Source: Goodfellowiella coeruleoviolacea
Lineage (GTDB): Bacteria > Actinomycetota > Actinomycetes > Mycobacteriales > Pseudonocardiaceae
Assembly (NCBI RefSeq): GCF_024171785.1
Contig: NZ_JAMTCK010000002.1
Location: 124,001 to 188,000 of the forward strand
DNA: 64,000 nt
Direction: 5' to 3'
Each line of letters starts with the position of its first letter. The first letter of the stretch is position 1. The notes beneath the pieces were generated by a model. The model was not told the origin of the DNA. It saw only the letters and a program-made list of their open reading frames with translations, and searched no databases. Positions 33,618-43,416 of the stretch are shown here, piece after piece. Both the position numbers and the translations under genes were made by a program.

Positions 33618-36599
33618 GTGGTGGCGGACCGCAGTGAGATCACCGTCCCGCCCCTGAACGACGCCCTGCCGCTGGTCGGCCGGTCCACCGAACTGTCCGC
33701 GTTGTCCGCCCTGGTCGACGCGGCCATCGCCGGCCAGGCGCGGGCCGCGCTGATCCGCGGACCGGCGGGCATCGGCAAGACCCGGCTGGTCAACGCCGTT
33801 GTCGAGGCGGCCGCCGGCACGCCAGCCACCGTGCTGCGGACCACCTGCTACGAGGTGACCAGCGGTGTCGGCTACGGCGCGGTCCGCGCCCTGTTCGCCC
33901 CGCTGGGTCTGGGCGGCGACCGGGCCGGCGGCCCGTCCGGCGGGGACCGGGACGCGGGCGGTCGCGCGCACCTGCTCGACGCCGGGGCCAAGTGGGCGCT
34001 GCCCGCTCTGCTGCCCGAGGCACAGGTGCCGGACAGCGGCGGTCGCGACGCGTCCTACCCGGTGCTGCACGGGCTGTACTGGCTCGCGGTCAACGTGATG
34101 TCAACCGGGCCGCTGGTCATCGTGGTCGACGACGTGCACTGGTGTGACGAGCGCACCCTGCGCTGGCTGGACTTCCTGCTGCGGCGCGCGGACGGTCTGC
34201 CGCTGCTGGTGCTGCTGGCCCAGCGCACCGGCACCGCGGGGCCGAACAGCGCGGTGCTCGCCGAGATCCTGGCCCAGCCCAGCTGCGAGATCCTCGACGT
34301 CCGGCCGCTGGCCGAACGCGACGTGGCCGACCTGGCCGCGCTGGTGCTGCGCGCGCCGGTCGATCCCGAGTTCCAGCGCTGCTGCGCCGAGGTCACCGCC
34401 GGCAACCCGCTGCTGCTGACCCGGCTGCTCGGCGAGCTGAGCTGGGAGGGGGTGCGGCCGACCGCGGCCGGGGTGCGCCGGGCGGCCGAGGTGGGCAGGA
34501 ACGCGCTGGCCGCCTCGGTGCTGCCCAGGCTGGCCGGTCAGCCCGACCACGTCCAGGCGGTGGCCCGCGCCGCGGCCGTGCTCGGCGGCGCGGTCGACCA
34601 GGTCGGCACCGACCTTCTGGCCGCGCTCGCCGGCGTGCCGCCGCAACTGGCCACCTCGGCCGTGCGCGCCCTGCGGCAGCTGGCCCTGATCGCGCCGGGG
34701 CAGATCGACTTCGAGCACGACGCGCTGCGCTCCCTGGTGCTCGCCGAACACAGCCCCGACGAGGTCGAGCGGCTGCGGGTGCGGGCCGCCCGGTTGCTCA
34801 ACGACGCGGGCCGCCCGGCCGAGGAGGTCGCCAACCAGCTGCTCCTGCTGTCCCAGCCGCCACAGCCCTGGATGCTCGGGGTGTTGCGGGACGCCGCGCT
34901 CCGCGCCGAGCACCGGGGCGCGCCCGAGGCCGCCGTGCGCTACCTCAGCCGGGTGCTGGACGCCAGCCAGGACCCGGCCGAGCAGACCAGGGCCCGCGTC
35001 GAGCTGGCCCGGCCGCTGGCCCTGACCGACCCGTTCGCCGCGCTGGGACACCTCAGGCAGGCCCTCGCCGACCTGCCCGACGTGCGGGCGCGGGTGCCGG
35101 TCGTGGTGCGGTTCGCGCTGACCGCGCTGGCCACGCAGCGCGCGCTGGAGGCGGTCGGCCTGCTCACCGCCGCGCTCGACGAATTCCCGACCGGACCGGA
35201 CAGCCAACCCGGCGACCAGGACCTGCGCGCGCTGCTGGAGGCCACCCTGGTGCTGGTCGGCTCGGACGAGAAGTCGACCATCGGCACGGTGCGCGAGTGG
35301 CTGCGGCGGCTGCCGCCGCCGGCCGGGAACAGCCCGGCCGAGCGCCAGATCCTCGGCATGACCGCGGTGCTGTCCGCGGCCGGGTGCAGTCCGGCCAGCG
35401 AGGTGGTGGAACTGGCCAACCGCACGCTGCGGGCCGGCACGGCCAACCCGAGCGGCTGGGCGGCGGCCTCCGCGGCGCTGGCACTGCAACTGGCCGACGA
35501 GGTGACGCCGGCGCTGGCCGCGTTCGACCGGCTGCTGGTGGACAGCCGGGAGCAGGCGGCGGCCTGGATGCACTGCGTGCTGCTGGCCAGCAGGGGTGTC
35601 CTGCAGTACGGGATCGGTGACATCGCCGAGGCGGCGGCGGACGCGCAGACCGCGGTGCACATCGCCGAGCAGGAGATCTGGCGGCGCAGCGCGACCATGC
35701 CGTTCATCGTGCTGGCCTACACCCTCGTCGAGCGGGACGACCCCGACCGCGCCGAGGCGGCCCTGGCCAGGGTGGACCGGCCGCGGTTCGACGAGTTCGT
35801 CTGGGAATGGCACTACTTCCTGCACGTCAACGCCCGCCTGCGCTGGCTGCGCGGCGACCTGGACGGCGCACTGGAACACCTGCTGCGCTGCCAGCGCAGC
35901 CTGGCCGAGGCCGAGATCACCAACCCGGTCTTCGTGCCGTGGTGGGTGGACGCCGCGTGCATCCACGCCCAGCAGGGGCACCCGGAGCGCGCGGTGGAGC
36001 TGGTCGACCAGGCGCGGGACCTGGCCCGCCAGTGGGGCACGCCCCGGGGTGAGGGGCTGGGCCTGCTCGCCGCCGGCGTGCTGTCCGGCGGGGCGCGGGC
36101 GGTGGACCTGTTGGAGCAGGCCGTCGAGGTGCTGGCGAGAAGCCCCGCCCGGCTGGACCACGCGCACGCCCACTACCGGCTCGGCCGGGCCCTGCTCGAC
36201 GTCGACGACGCCAGAGGGGCCCGCCGGCAGTTCCGCCAGGCCGTGGACCTGGCGGCCCGCTGCGGCTCCCAGGCGATCAGCCGGGTGGCCAGCAACCAGC
36301 TGGTGGCCGCCGGGGGACGGCTGCACCGCGAGATTCGGACCACTGTGGACACGCTGACCGGCGCGGAACACCGGGTGGCGGCGCTGGCAGCGGGTGGGGC
36401 GAGCAACCGGGAGATCGCCGAGGCGCTGTTTGTCACCGTGCGTACCGTGGAAGTGCACCTGACCAATGTGTACCGCAAGCTCGGCGTCACCCGGCGCACC
36501 GAGTTGCCCGCGGTACTCGGGAACACCTCGACGACCGGCGCGCACTCGCGGTCGGACGACGAGTCCGGCTTTCGGGAGGGCGGATGGCGACGAGCCTGA
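33618..36599 (+). CDS. LuxR-family LAL regulator 1
   Basis: A 993-residue large ATP-binding regulator of the LuxR family. GTG 33618 has AAGGAGG 7 bases upstream. The AAA/STAND domain has GPAGIGKT at residues 48-55 and Walker B VIVVDDVHWCDE near 170, followed by winged-helix and TPR-like helices over about 600 residues. The C-terminal LuxR helix-turn-helix reads AALAAGGASNREIAEALFV, then TVRTVEVHLTNVYRKLGV, near 915-975. LALs often switch on antibiotic or sugar genes after binding an inducer. Its last 16 bases overlap the next LAL gene. Confidence 0.92.
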   Translation: MVADRSEITVPPLNDALPLVGRSTELSALSALVDAAIAGQARAALIRGPAGIGKTRLVNAVVEAAAGTPATVLRTTCYEVTSGVGYGAVRALFAPLGLGGDRAGGPSGGDRDAGGRAHLLDAGAKWALPALLPEAQVPDSGGRDASYPVLHGLYWLAVNVMSTGPLVIVVDDVHWCDERTLRWLDFLLRRADGLPLLVLLAQRTGTAGPNSAVLAEILAQPSCEILDVRPLAERDVADLAALVLRAPVDPEFQRCCAEVTAGNPLLLTRLLGELSWEGVRPTAAGVRRAAEVGRNALAASVLPRLAGQPDHVQAVARAAAVLGGAVDQVGTDLLAALAGVPPQLATSAVRALRQLALIAPGQIDFEHDALRSLVLAEHSPDEVERLRVRAARLLNDAGRPAEEVANQLLLLSQPPQPWMLGVLRDAALRAEHRGAPEAAVRYLSRVLDASQDPAEQTRARVELARPLALTDPFAALGHLRQALADLPDVRARVPVVVRFALTALATQRALEAVGLLTAALDEFPTGPDSQPGDQDLRALLEATLVLVGSDEKSTIGTVREWLRRLPPPAGNSPAERQILGMTAVLSAAGCSPASEVVELANRTLRAGTANPSGWAAASAALALQLADEVTPALAAFDRLLVDSREQAAAWMHCVLLASRGVLQYGIGDIAEAAADAQTAVHIAEQEIWRRSATMPFIVLAYTLVERDDPDRAEAALARVDRPRFDEFVWEWHYFLHVNARLRWLRGDLDGALEHLLRCQRSLAEAEITNPVFVPWWVDAACIHAQQGHPERAVELVDQARDLARQWGTPRGEGLGLLAAGVLSGGARAVDLLEQAVEVLARSPARLDHAHAHYRLGRALLDVDDARGARRQFRQAVDLAARCGSQAISRVASNQLVAAGGRLHREIRTTVDTLTGAEHRVAALAAGGASNREIAEALFVTVRTVEVHLTNVYRKLGVTRRTELPAVLGNTSTTGAHSRSDDESGFREGGWRRA

Positions 36600-39295
36600 G
36601 TCGAGTGGTGGGCAGGGGACAGGACACCGTTGCCGCCTGGCGGGACGTGGACGCGTTGGACGTCCTGGTGGAGCGGACCGAACAGGTGGAGCTGCTGGAG
36701 CGGCTGGTGTCCGGCCTGGCCGACCGGAACTCGGCCGCGGTGGTGGTCCGCGGCCGCCCCGGCACCGGTCGCAGCGAGCTGCTGCGCCGCGCGGGTGAGC
36801 TGGCCAGGGCGCACGGCGTCCGGGTGATCAGCGCGGCGGGCTCCCCGGAGGAGTCGTCGCTGCGCTACGGCGTGGTCTCCCAGCTGCTCGGCGCGCTCCG
36901 CCCGGTCGGTTGTCCACTGTGGACGCACCCGATGTGGACCGATCCGAGCAGGGACGCCGAGCTGCTGCCCATGCTGTGCCGGGACTTCCTCTCGGTGGCC
37001 CGCAAGGCGCCGCTGCTGGTCGTGGTGGACGACGCGCAGTGGGCGGACGCGCACTCGGTCCGCTGGCTGCAGGCCATGGCCCGGCGGCTGTCGGACGTCC
37101 CGCTCATGCTGCTGCTCTCGCTCACCAGCGGTAGCGCGGCCGAGGACGCGCAGCTGCCCTCGACGGTCAGTGCCGCGGTCGTGCCCGCCACCCACCTGAT
37201 CGACCTGCGCCCGCTGAGCGCCGCCGGCGTGCGGCAGGTGCTCGCCGCCGCGCACACCGGGCCGGTGCCCGAGGCGTTCGCCGCGGCCACCGCCCAGATC
37301 ACCGGGGGAAACGCCGCCGTGTTGCACGCCGTGCTGCGGCACTTCGCCCGCGCCGGCCTGGCGCCGACCGCGGCGCAGGTGCCCCAGGTGCGGGCCAGCG
37401 CCGTGCGCGCGGTGGGCGAGCGCGTCGACCGACTGCTGGCCGGAATCCCGGCGGGGCTGGTCGACCTGCTCCGCGTGCTGGCGGTCTGCGGCGGACACCT
37501 GGACTTCGAACTGATGCTCTCGCTGGCCGGGCCGAGGGCCAGGTCCGCGTCCGGCACCCTCGACCTGCTCGCCCGCACCGGTCTGGTCCGCTTGCACGGC
37601 GGCAACCCCGAACTGGTCGACGCCACCACCGCGGCGCGGGTGCTGGCCGGGATGAGCGCCAGCGACCGGGCCGAGCTGTACGCGCGGGCCGCCCAGTTGG
37701 CGCACCGGTGTGCCAGCGCGGACGAGGGACTGGCCAGCCTGCTGCTGGGGGCCCGGCCGATCGGCGAACCCTGGGCGGTGGAGGTGCTGCGCAGGGCCGC
37801 CGCGCACAGCCGGGAGCACGGTCAGCCGCACCGGGCCGGAGAGTTGCTGGCCAGGGCGCTGCGGGAACCCCTCGACCCGGTGGTCAGGGCACAGCTGGTG
37901 GTGGAACTGGCCGTGGCCGGGACACCGAGCTTCCCGGCGGCCGGCGACCGCCGGCTCGGCGAGCTGATCAGCGAGCCCGGCGGGGACGAACTCGCCCCGT
38001 TCCGGCTGCGCGCCGCCGACCTGCTGCTGGCCCGTGGCGAAGCCGAACTCGTCAGGCAACACCTGGCCAGGGCGGTCCACACCAGCGAGACACCCGCGCT
38101 GCTCGCCCTGTACTGGCTGGCCGAGAACTCCAGTCCGGACGACGCCGGCCTGACCAGTCCGGACCTGGCCAGCGTGCCGCCACTGCCGGACCGGCCCACC
38201 GACCCCGGTCAGGCCGGTGCGGCGGCCTGGCGGCTGGCCGCGCGCGGCCAGGACCGGGACCGGGCCGGGGAACTGGCCCGCGCCGCGCTGCACGCCGGCG
38301 ACCTGACCGGCGCACCGCTGTGCCCGCGCGTCGCGGCCAGCCGCGCGCTGATGCTCGGCGACGACCGGGTCGAGGCGCTGGCCGGGCTGGACCAGGTGCT
38401 GGCGGACGCCAACCGGCTGGGCGCGACCAGCGTGGCCGCACTGGTGCTCGGCCTGCGGGCCTCGGTCGGCCTGCGCTTCGGCCAGCTGGACGAGGCGGAA
38501 CGAGACCTCGGCGAGGCACTGCGGCGGGTGCCGCTGCGCGACTGGCACCCCAGGCTCGCGCCGGGCGCGCTCGCCGTGGCGGTGCTGCTGCACCTGCGGC
38601 GCGGCGAGCCGGGCCAGGCCGAACGCGCGCTGGCCGAGTTCGCCGCGCACCAGCCGGACGGCGCCGTCCAGGGCGCGGCCTGGTCCTACCTGCTGTTCGC
38701 CCGGGGCCGGTTGCGGCTGGCCGTCGGCGACGCCTCGGCGGCCCTGGCCGATCTGCGCGAGTGCGGGCGCGAACTGCTCGCCAGGGGCTGGACCAACCCG
38801 GCGCTGCTGCCGTGGCGGTCGGTCGCCGCGCTGGCCCACCACGCGCTGGGCGAGCAGTCCGCCGCCGCCCGGCTGCTCGCCGAGGAACAGCAGCTGGCCG
38901 CGGCGTGGGGCGCGGCCGGCGCCGTCCGCGTCGCCGAACTGGCGGCGGCCACCGTGCTCGGTGGGCCGGACCGGACCCGCACCCCGGCCGTCCCCCGGCC
39001 GGACCCGGCGACACAGCTGCTGGTGGCGTCCAGGGCCGCGCCGGGCCGCCAGGGCGAACCCGAGCCCGCGACCGGCCCGGCCCCGGTCCGGCCGCTCACC
39101 GAAGCGGAGAACCGGATCGTCCAGTTGGCGGTCCGGGGCTATCCCAACAGCCGGATCGCCCAGGAGCTGGCCGTCACCCGACGCACCGTCGAACAGCACC
39201 TGACCAGGGTCTACCACAAGCTGGGCATTCCAGGGCGCCACCACCTCGGGCCGGCCCTGCGGCACACCGGTGGTCGGGCGGGCGAGGAGGACTGA
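36584..39295 (+). CDS. LuxR-family LAL regulator 2, altered Walker A
   Basis: A 903-residue LAL-type regulator that overlaps the previous gene by 16 bases; GGAGG at 36575-36579 serves ATG 36584. The Walker A motif is GRPGTGRS, near residue 60, so the invariant Lys is replaced by Arg. Walker B VVVDDAQWADAHSVRW is near 145 and looks normal. TPR-like helices follow, and the LuxR helix-turn-helix is at the end (IVQLAVRGYPNSRIAQELAV and TRRTVEQHLTRVYHKLGI). ATP hydrolysis may be weak or lost, leaving nucleotide binding or a structural role with its neighbours. The next LAL follows after 5 bases. Confidence 0.9.
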   Translation: MATSLSRVVGRGQDTVAAWRDVDALDVLVERTEQVELLERLVSGLADRNSAAVVVRGRPGTGRSELLRRAGELARAHGVRVISAAGSPEESSLRYGVVSQLLGALRPVGCPLWTHPMWTDPSRDAELLPMLCRDFLSVARKAPLLVVVDDAQWADAHSVRWLQAMARRLSDVPLMLLLSLTSGSAAEDAQLPSTVSAAVVPATHLIDLRPLSAAGVRQVLAAAHTGPVPEAFAAATAQITGGNAAVLHAVLRHFARAGLAPTAAQVPQVRASAVRAVGERVDRLLAGIPAGLVDLLRVLAVCGGHLDFELMLSLAGPRARSASGTLDLLARTGLVRLHGGNPELVDATTAARVLAGMSASDRAELYARAAQLAHRCASADEGLASLLLGARPIGEPWAVEVLRRAAAHSREHGQPHRAGELLARALREPLDPVVRAQLVVELAVAGTPSFPAAGDRRLGELISEPGGDELAPFRLRAADLLLARGEAELVRQHLARAVHTSETPALLALYWLAENSSPDDAGLTSPDLASVPPLPDRPTDPGQAGAAAWRLAARGQDRDRAGELARAALHAGDLTGAPLCPRVAASRALMLGDDRVEALAGLDQVLADANRLGATSVAALVLGLRASVGLRFGQLDEAERDLGEALRRVPLRDWHPRLAPGALAVAVLLHLRRGEPGQAERALAEFAAHQPDGAVQGAAWSYLLFARGRLRLAVGDASAALADLRECGRELLARGWTNPALLPWRSVAALAHHALGEQSAAARLLAEEQQLAAAWGAAGAVRVAELAAATVLGGPDRTRTPAVPRPDPATQLLVASRAAPGRQGEPEPATGPAPVRPLTEAENRIVQLAVRGYPNSRIAQELAVTRRTVEQHLTRVYHKLGIPGRHHLGPALRHTGGRAGEED

Positions 39296-39300
39296 CCGCG

Positions 39301-42228
39301 GTGCTGCTGGAACGACAGGCCGAGCTGGCCGCGGTGGCCGAGGCACTGCGCGCGGCCAGAGCCGGCAACGGGAGCCTGGTGGCGATCACCGGACCGCTGG
39401 GCGTCGGCAAGACCGCGCTCCTGCACCACCTGCCCGAGCTGGTCGAGCCGGGCACGTCCGCCGCCGAGGCGGACACCCGGGTGCTGCGGGCCAGCGGCGC
39501 CCTGCTGGAGCAGGACTTCGCCTTCGGCGTGGTGCGCCAGCTGTTCGAACTGGTGGTGCCGCGCGCGCCCGAGGAGGTGCGGCAGCGCTGGCTGGCCCGG
39601 GCCGCCAGCTTCGCGCGGCTGGTGTTCAACGAGGACAACCTGCGCGGCGCCTACCACGGGCGGGACTCGGTGGCCCAGACCGTGCTGCACGGGTTGCAGG
39701 CCCTGGTCGCCAACATGAGCGCCGACCAGCCGCTGCTGATCCTGGTCGACGACCTGCAGTGGGTGGACGTCCCCTCCCTGCGCTGGCTGGGCTACCTGGT
39801 CAAACGGCTGGACGGGCTGGCCGTCACGGTCGTGGTGACCGTGCGCGAGGGCGAACCGCGCGCCAGCCAGCCGCTGGTTCGGGAGATCACCGCCGCGGCC
39901 ACCCGGACGCTGCGGCCCCGGCCGCTGCACCTGGCCAGCACCAGGGCCCTGGTGGCCGAGCGGTTCGGTGAACCCGGTGACGAGGAGTTCGCCCGCGCCT
40001 GCCAGGAGACCAGCGACGGCAACCCGTTGTTCCTGATGTCGATGCTGCTGACGATGGCGGTCGCCGGGCAGCGGCCGGTCGAGGCGGAGGCGGACACGGC
40101 GCGGACGCTGCGGCCGTCCCTGTTGCGGGACCGGCTCGTCGCCTGCCTGCGCTCGCAGCCGGCGCCGGTCCGCGACTTCGCCAGGGCGCTGGCCCTGCTC
40201 GGCGAGCAGGCCGAGCTGGAGCTGATCTGCCGGCTGGCCGGCCTGGACGCGGTCGCCGGCACCGAGGCACTGCACGTGCTGGACCAGCTCGGTCTGCTGG
40301 CCTCGGCCGCGCCACCGCGGTTCGCGCACCTCGCCGTGCAGGACGCGGTCGAGGAGTCGATGGCCGTGGCCGAGCGCGAGCAGCTGCACCTGCGCGCCGC
40401 CGCGCTGCTGCACGGCTGCGGCCACCCGGCCGAACAGGTCGCCGCGCAACTGCTCGCGGTCACCTCGCAGCAGGACCGCTGGGCCATCGAGGTGCTGCGG
40501 TCGGCCGCGGACACCGCGCTGCGCCGGGGCGCGCCCGAGGCGGCCGCCCGGTACCTGCGCCGGGCCCTGCTGGACTGCTCACCCGACGGCGAGGACCGGG
40601 CCGCGCTGCTGGTCGACCTGGCCACGGCCGAGCGCGGGTTCGACCCGCAGGCGTCGGTGCGGCACATCTCCCAGGCGGTGCCGCTGTTCTCCTCGGCACG
40701 GCAGCGCGCCGCCGCGGTCGCGCGGATCGCGCCCGCGGTGCTGGACGCCGCGCCGCTGCCCGTGCTCGACCTGGTGCGGCAGGTCGCCGAGGAACTGGGC
40801 GAGGCCGACCGGTTGACCGGCCCGGAGCGGGAACTCGCGCTGCGGCTGGAGGCCCAGCACCGCTACACCGGCAAGGGTGATCCGGCGGCGCTGCGCTCGG
40901 CGGTCGAGCGGCTGCGCGCGCTGGGCGGCGAGCCGCCGGTGGACACCCCGGCCGAGCGGCAGCTGACCGCGGTGCTGCTGCACGCGGCCACCCTGGGCCA
41001 GCACCTGCCGGCCGCCGAGGTGGCCCGGGTGGGCAGCGCGGTCCTGGAGCGGGAGCCGGCCACGCCAGGGCACGCGCACACCGCGCTGCCGCTGCTGGTG
41101 CCCGCCCTGGTGGCGGCCGACGCCGCGCACGGGATCAGCTGCTGGTTGGACATCGCCCTGGAGCAGGCCCGGGGTGAGCACGCGGTCGGCGCCCAGGTGT
41201 GGATCCGCGTCGAGCAGGCCATGACCCTGCTGGGCACCGGTGAACTGCGCCGGGCCAGGGCGCTGGCGGTGCAGGCGCACGAGCTGGCCGGCGCGGAGTG
41301 GGCCGACGCCGCGGCGATGTCCGCGGTGGTGCTGGCCTGGGTGGCGGTCCACACCAGGGACGCCGACCTGACCGCCTGGCTGCTGGCCGAGGGCGAACAG
41401 GACCGCTTCGGCGGCGTCGGGGCCACCCGGCACACGCCCTGCGTCACCGCGGCGCGGCAGATGCTGCGGGGCTGGCTGGCCGCCGCCGGTGGGGACGACG
41501 ACCGCGCGCTGGAGCACTTCCTGGAGTGCGGGCACTGGCTGGAGCGGTTCGGGTGGGGCAATCCCGCGCTGTACCCGTGGCGGAGCTGGGCGGCCGACCT
41601 GCACCGGCGGCGGGGACGGCTGGACGCGGCCGCCGAACTGGTGGAGCAGGAGAGCGCGCTGGTGACCGCGTGGGGCGCGCCGGCGGCGCTGGGTCGGCTG
41701 TTGCGGGTCCGCGCCCGGCTGGCGGACGGGGCCCGCGCCGTCGACCTGCTGCGCCAGGCCGTCGCCACGTTGGACGCCTCGGACAACCGGCTGGAGCTGG
41801 CCAAGGCGTCGGTGCGGCTGGGGCAGCTGCTGCGCCGCGCCGGTGACGCGCAGGCCGACCACCACCTGCGGCGCGGCTACGAGCTGGCCACCTGGTGCGG
41901 GGTGCGCTGGCTGGCCGACCAGGCGCACGCCGAGCTGGCCACGGCCGGGGCCGCCGGCCTGCCGCGCCCCCGACCGCCCTCGGCCGGGTCGGTGCTGACC
42001 AAGACCGAACACCGGGTGGCCTCGCTGGCCGTGCACGGCCACACCAACAAGGAGATCGCCGACGCGCTCGCGGTCAGCTGCCGCGCGGTGGAAAAGCACC
42101 TCACGAATGCCTACCGCAAACTCGCCGTTCCCGGTCGGGCCGGATTGGCCGGCGCGCTGCGGGCCCTGGAGGCGCCGGAAACCGCGGTGCCCGGGCCGGC
42201 CCGGAGAAGTGAATCCCGTCACCAATAG
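39301..42228 (+). CDS. LuxR-family LAL regulator 3
   Basis: A 975-residue LAL. GTG 39301 follows the preceding stop by 5 bases and has GGAGG at 39286-39290. A much longer open frame starting near 37708 is an artefact of the GC-rich sequence inside LAL 2. Walker A is GPLGVGKT near residue 33-40, Walker B ILVDDLQWVDVPSLRW near 150, and the LuxR domain is at the C-terminus (VASLAVHGHTNKEIADALAV and RAVEKHLTNAYRKLAV). Sequence resemblance in the middle of the three LAL proteins suggests tandem duplication. All three are probably translated from one mRNA. Confidence 0.9.
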   Translation: MLLERQAELAAVAEALRAARAGNGSLVAITGPLGVGKTALLHHLPELVEPGTSAAEADTRVLRASGALLEQDFAFGVVRQLFELVVPRAPEEVRQRWLARAASFARLVFNEDNLRGAYHGRDSVAQTVLHGLQALVANMSADQPLLILVDDLQWVDVPSLRWLGYLVKRLDGLAVTVVVTVREGEPRASQPLVREITAAATRTLRPRPLHLASTRALVAERFGEPGDEEFARACQETSDGNPLFLMSMLLTMAVAGQRPVEAEADTARTLRPSLLRDRLVACLRSQPAPVRDFARALALLGEQAELELICRLAGLDAVAGTEALHVLDQLGLLASAAPPRFAHLAVQDAVEESMAVAEREQLHLRAAALLHGCGHPAEQVAAQLLAVTSQQDRWAIEVLRSAADTALRRGAPEAAARYLRRALLDCSPDGEDRAALLVDLATAERGFDPQASVRHISQAVPLFSSARQRAAAVARIAPAVLDAAPLPVLDLVRQVAEELGEADRLTGPERELALRLEAQHRYTGKGDPAALRSAVERLRALGGEPPVDTPAERQLTAVLLHAATLGQHLPAAEVARVGSAVLEREPATPGHAHTALPLLVPALVAADAAHGISCWLDIALEQARGEHAVGAQVWIRVEQAMTLLGTGELRRARALAVQAHELAGAEWADAAAMSAVVLAWVAVHTRDADLTAWLLAEGEQDRFGGVGATRHTPCVTAARQMLRGWLAAAGGDDDRALEHFLECGHWLERFGWGNPALYPWRSWAADLHRRRGRLDAAAELVEQESALVTAWGAPAALGRLLRVRARLADGARAVDLLRQAVATLDASDNRLELAKASVRLGQLLRRAGDAQADHHLRRGYELATWCGVRWLADQAHAELATAGAAGLPRPRPPSAGSVLTKTEHRVASLAVHGHTNKEIADALAVSCRAVEKHLTNAYRKLAVPGRAGLAGALRALEAPETAVPGPARRSESRHQ

Positions 42229-42535
42229 CGCGTCGCGCCGAGTTTTCCACCGCGAATTGGGAGTCGGGGCGATAACCGCACCGGTGGTGCGCCCCCGACC
42301 AGGGGCACCGGCATACCCAGGCGCCATCCGGCCCGGTCGGCCCCGCCGGCCCAGCGCGGCCGGCCGCCGTGGGGTTTCCATTCCCGGAGATACGTGCTGA
42401 ACTGGAAAAACCACGGTCTGTTCTGCTCGCGGGCGGCATCCTGGCCACCGAACCACACCACCGAACACCCCGGTGGGCGGACCGAACCTCGGTCCGGTGC
42501 GGACCACAATATTAGGGCCACTGGCCGGTAGCGCG
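42229..42535. other. Intergenic stretch after the LAL genes
   Basis: About 300 bases with AT-richer spots (GTTTTCCACC, CACAATATTAGGG). I see no gene and no strong hairpin terminator. The promoter of the following gene lies at its right edge. Confidence 0.4.
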
Positions 42536-42564
42536 TTGACGGATTTGTTGTGGCTCCATACGCT
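42536..42564 (+). promoter_or_regulatory. Promoter of the PAS-LuxR gene
   Basis: TTGACG at 42536-42541 and TACGCT at 42559-42564 are separated by exactly 17 bases. Transcription would start near 42571, inside or just after the upstream ATG at 42570, so a downstream start codon is favoured. Confidence 0.7.
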
Positions 42565-42641
42565 CGAAAATGTCGAAACTGTCTCTTGTTCGGCTCTCTC
42601 TGACGATGACCGAGCCTATTCGGGATTGCGGTGGTTTGTGC

Positions 42642-43409
42642 ATGACTGTTGTCTTGGATATCAACACGGCAGCAGACAACAGGAGAAACGCTCAGCCCGT
42701 GGTGCGGACGAGCCCCCAGGGGCGGGCGGGTGCGGAAGCACCGACCACGGGAAGCACCGGAGACCTGCGCGCCGAGCCGGCCGGCCGGCACGCCGGCCTG
42801 TTCAAGTCGCTGTTCGAGCGGTCCGGGATGGGGATCGCCAGTCTGGATCTGGACCTGCGGGTGCAGGAGGCCAACGCCGACTTCTACCGGCAGTTCGGGC
42901 TGCGCCCCTCGGAGGCGTACGGTTGCGGCTTCACCGACCTGCTCCACCCCAGCGTGGCCGAGAACCTGCGCCGCCAACTGGCCAAGCTGGCGGCGGGCAA
43001 GCGCACCCGGTTCTGCGACCACATGGTGGCGGTGCGCGGCAACGGCGCCGCCTTCTCCGGTGAGCTGATCGGCATCATGGCGCACGGCCAGGACGGCCGG
43101 CCGGAGGCGGTCATCGTGCTGGTGAAGCCGGAGAACACCGGCAGGGACAACCCGGTGGTGGTGGAACGCGGCAAGATGCTCAGCGAGTTGGACGCCCGCA
43201 TCCTGGAGGGCGTGGCCGCCGGGGTCTCCACGGTCCAGTTGGCCAACCAGCTCTACCTGAGCAGGCAGGGCGTCGAGTACCACGTGAGCGCGATGCTGCG
43301 CAGGCTCAAGGCGCCCAACCGGCCGGCGCTGGTCTCCCGCGCCTACGCCCTGGGCATCCTCGGGGTGGGCAACTGGCCGCCCCGGGTGCTGCCCGAGTAC
43401 GTGAAGTAG
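42642..43409 (+). CDS. PAS-LuxR transcriptional regulator
   Basis: A protein of about 255 residues with one PAS domain and one LuxR helix-turn-helix. The PAS domain (residues about 55-165) has LDLDLRVQEANADFYRQFG and GFTDLLHPSVAENL, which closely resembles the PAS-LuxR activators of polyene clusters such as PimM. The DNA-binding part is ILEGVAAGVSTVQLANQLYL and SRQGVEYHVSAMLRRLKA. PimM-like proteins are shorter (about 190 residues), so the disordered N-terminal 45 residues are an extra. ATG 42642 was chosen because the promoter places transcription at about 42571. ATG 42570 and 42606 are alternatives. It ends the regulator island. Confidence 0.85.
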   Translation: MTVVLDINTAADNRRNAQPVVRTSPQGRAGAEAPTTGSTGDLRAEPAGRHAGLFKSLFERSGMGIASLDLDLRVQEANADFYRQFGLRPSEAYGCGFTDLLHPSVAENLRRQLAKLAAGKRTRFCDHMVAVRGNGAAFSGELIGIMAHGQDGRPEAVIVLVKPENTGRDNPVVVERGKMLSELDARILEGVAAGVSTVQLANQLYLSRQGVEYHVSAMLRRLKAPNRPALVSRAYALGILGVGNWPPRVLPEYVK

Positions 43410-43416
43410 CCGGGTC

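Noticed and set aside
37708-39300. N-terminal 531-codon extension of LAL 3
   Set aside because: It overlaps LAL 2 in another frame, is Arg/Gly/Pro rich and has no motif. GTG 39301 with GGAGG upstream is the sensible start.
36173-39346. Minus-strand open frame of 1057 codons opposite LAL 2
   Set aside because: Composition is that of an antisense shadow; the plus-strand frame has Walker and LuxR motifs.
42570-42641. Upstream starts ATG 42570 and 42606 for the PAS-LuxR gene
   Set aside because: The promoter at 42536-42564 places transcription near 42571, so 42570 is not available and 42606 lacks a ribosome site.
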